6,850 bases of DNA, from positions 1-6,850 of the forward strand of contig JAXDKI010000232.1 of the NCBI GenBank assembly GCA_034667245.1. Reading direction: 5' to 3'. The notes under the pieces are model-generated. The model was not told where the DNA came from. It searched no databases and saw nothing but the letters and a program-made list of their open reading frames with translations. Below are positions 6,322 to 6,850 of the stretch, in pieces. Origin of the DNA: DATBFX01 sp034667245 (lineage in GTDB: Bacteria; Chloroflexota; Chloroflexia; Thermomicrobiales; UBA6265). How positions within the stretch are numbered: position 1 is the first letter of the stretch; each line of letters starts with the position of its first letter. A program made the translations under genes and the position numbers.

Positions 6322-6850
6322 ATGACCATGCCCAACGCAGGGACACTGCGCGGCGACAGCATCAGCCTCCGACCAACAGCAGCTTCCGATGCAGAACGCC
6401 TCACCGAGATCCTCACCCATCCCGGCGTCGCCGAATGGTGGGGGCAGTGGGATCTCGGTCGCGTCGAACTCGAGTTGATCGCTCCCGCCGACGACACGGT
6501 GACCTTCGCGATCGAAGTCGACGGTCAGGTGATCGGACTCATCCAGTACGCGGAGGAAGACGAGCCCGACTACCGGCACGCCGGCATCGACATCTTCCTC
6601 GACCCGGCCTGGCACGGCCGCGGCCTGGGGACCGACGCGGTGCGCACCCTCGCCCGCCACTTGTTCGACGAGCGCGGACACCACCGCCTCACGATCGACC
6701 CGGCCGCCCACAACCAGCGCGCGATCCGATCCTATCAGCGGGTGGGCTTCCGGCCGGTCGGAGTCATGCGCCGCTACGAACGCGGCCCCGACGGCACCTG
6801 GCATGACGGCCTGCTTATGGACCTACTCCCGGAAGACCTGACAGAGCCAG
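6322..6850 (+). CDS. GNAT acetyltransferase, AAC(6')-like, 3' end outside window
   Basis: The frame is open from ATG 6322 to the window edge, giving 176 residues with no stop codon, so the gene is cut by the window. GNATs transfer the acetyl group of acetyl-CoA to an amine; this one is predicted to be cytoplasmic. The acetyl-CoA pyrophosphate loop is HGRGLGT (98-104) after strand 4 (AGIDIFLDP, 87-95), and the motif-B block is TIDPAAHNQRAIRSYQRVGF (124-143), with Asn131 and Tyr138 in positions usual for the fold. EWWGQWD (38-44) near the N-terminus, the IDP segment and the RAIRSYQRVGF helix resemble, from memory, aminoglycoside 6'-N-acetyltransferases of the AAC(6')-I type, which are about 180-200 residues, so only a few residues are likely missing. 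GGAGG (6307-6311) lies ten bases before the start. It follows GH32 by 74 bp and may share its transcript. Resistance function is not shown; the natural substrate may differ. Confidence 0.85.
   Translation, partial: MTMPNAGTLRGDSISLRPTAASDAERLTEILTHPGVAEWWGQWDLGRVELELIAPADDTVTFAIEVDGQVIGLIQYAEEDEPDYRHAGIDIFLDPAWHGRGLGTDAVRTLARHLFDERGHHRLTIDPAAHNQRAIRSYQRVGFRPVGVMRRYERGPDGTWHDGLLMDLLPEDLTEP

Overview
The window is GC-rich (about two thirds G+C by eye) and holds six well-supported protein genes. I see no RNA gene, CRISPR array, insertion sequence or phage gene. Three things suggest Chloroflexota, class Thermomicrobia (Sphaerobacter/Thermomicrobium relatives): the GC-rich codon use, the GTG and TTG start codons, and a Tat signal peptide whose mature end begins QEATPSA, a style common in secreted proteins of that group. 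This assignment is an inference from style; there is no rRNA or other marker gene here.

The left third is read on the minus strand. A TetR-family repressor (stop at 1824) is followed, after a 387-bp gap with no convincing gene, by a class I SAM-dependent methyltransferase (1436 to 702). After a further 105 bp comes a small metal-binding cupin protein (596 to 183). The last two have strong Shine-Dalgarno sites and may be co-transcribed; their substrates cannot be read from the sequence. At the left edge a minus-strand frame is open out of the window and might be the 5' end of one more gene.

The right two thirds are read on the plus strand. Divergent from the TetR gene is a 611-residue Tat-exported FAD flavoprotein of the fumarate reductase / 3-ketosteroid dehydrogenase superfamily, with a C-terminal signature closest to the ketosteroid Delta1-dehydrogenase branch. 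The 2502-2671 interval between the two genes contains the most AT-rich patch of the window, with an inverted repeat (TTTGTT-N10-AACAAA) inside overlapping promoter-like elements. This is the expected layout of a TetR repressor controlling itself and the divergent oxidoreductase.

Downstream, after a 222-bp gap that carries a tandem 16-bp repeat, lies a complete cytoplasmic GH32 beta-fructosidase (505 aa). It is followed 74 bp later by a GNAT acetyltransferase resembling aminoglycoside 6'-N-acetyltransferases, which runs off the right edge of the window just short of its expected end. No transporter or fructokinase gene accompanies the GH32 gene inside the window.

Overall this looks like an ordinary stretch of chromosome made of small independent transcription units. 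The points worth following are the TetR/operator/exported flavoprotein unit, the repeat upstream of the GH32 gene and the AAC(6')-like protein. I did not find convincing evidence of a new multi-gene system.
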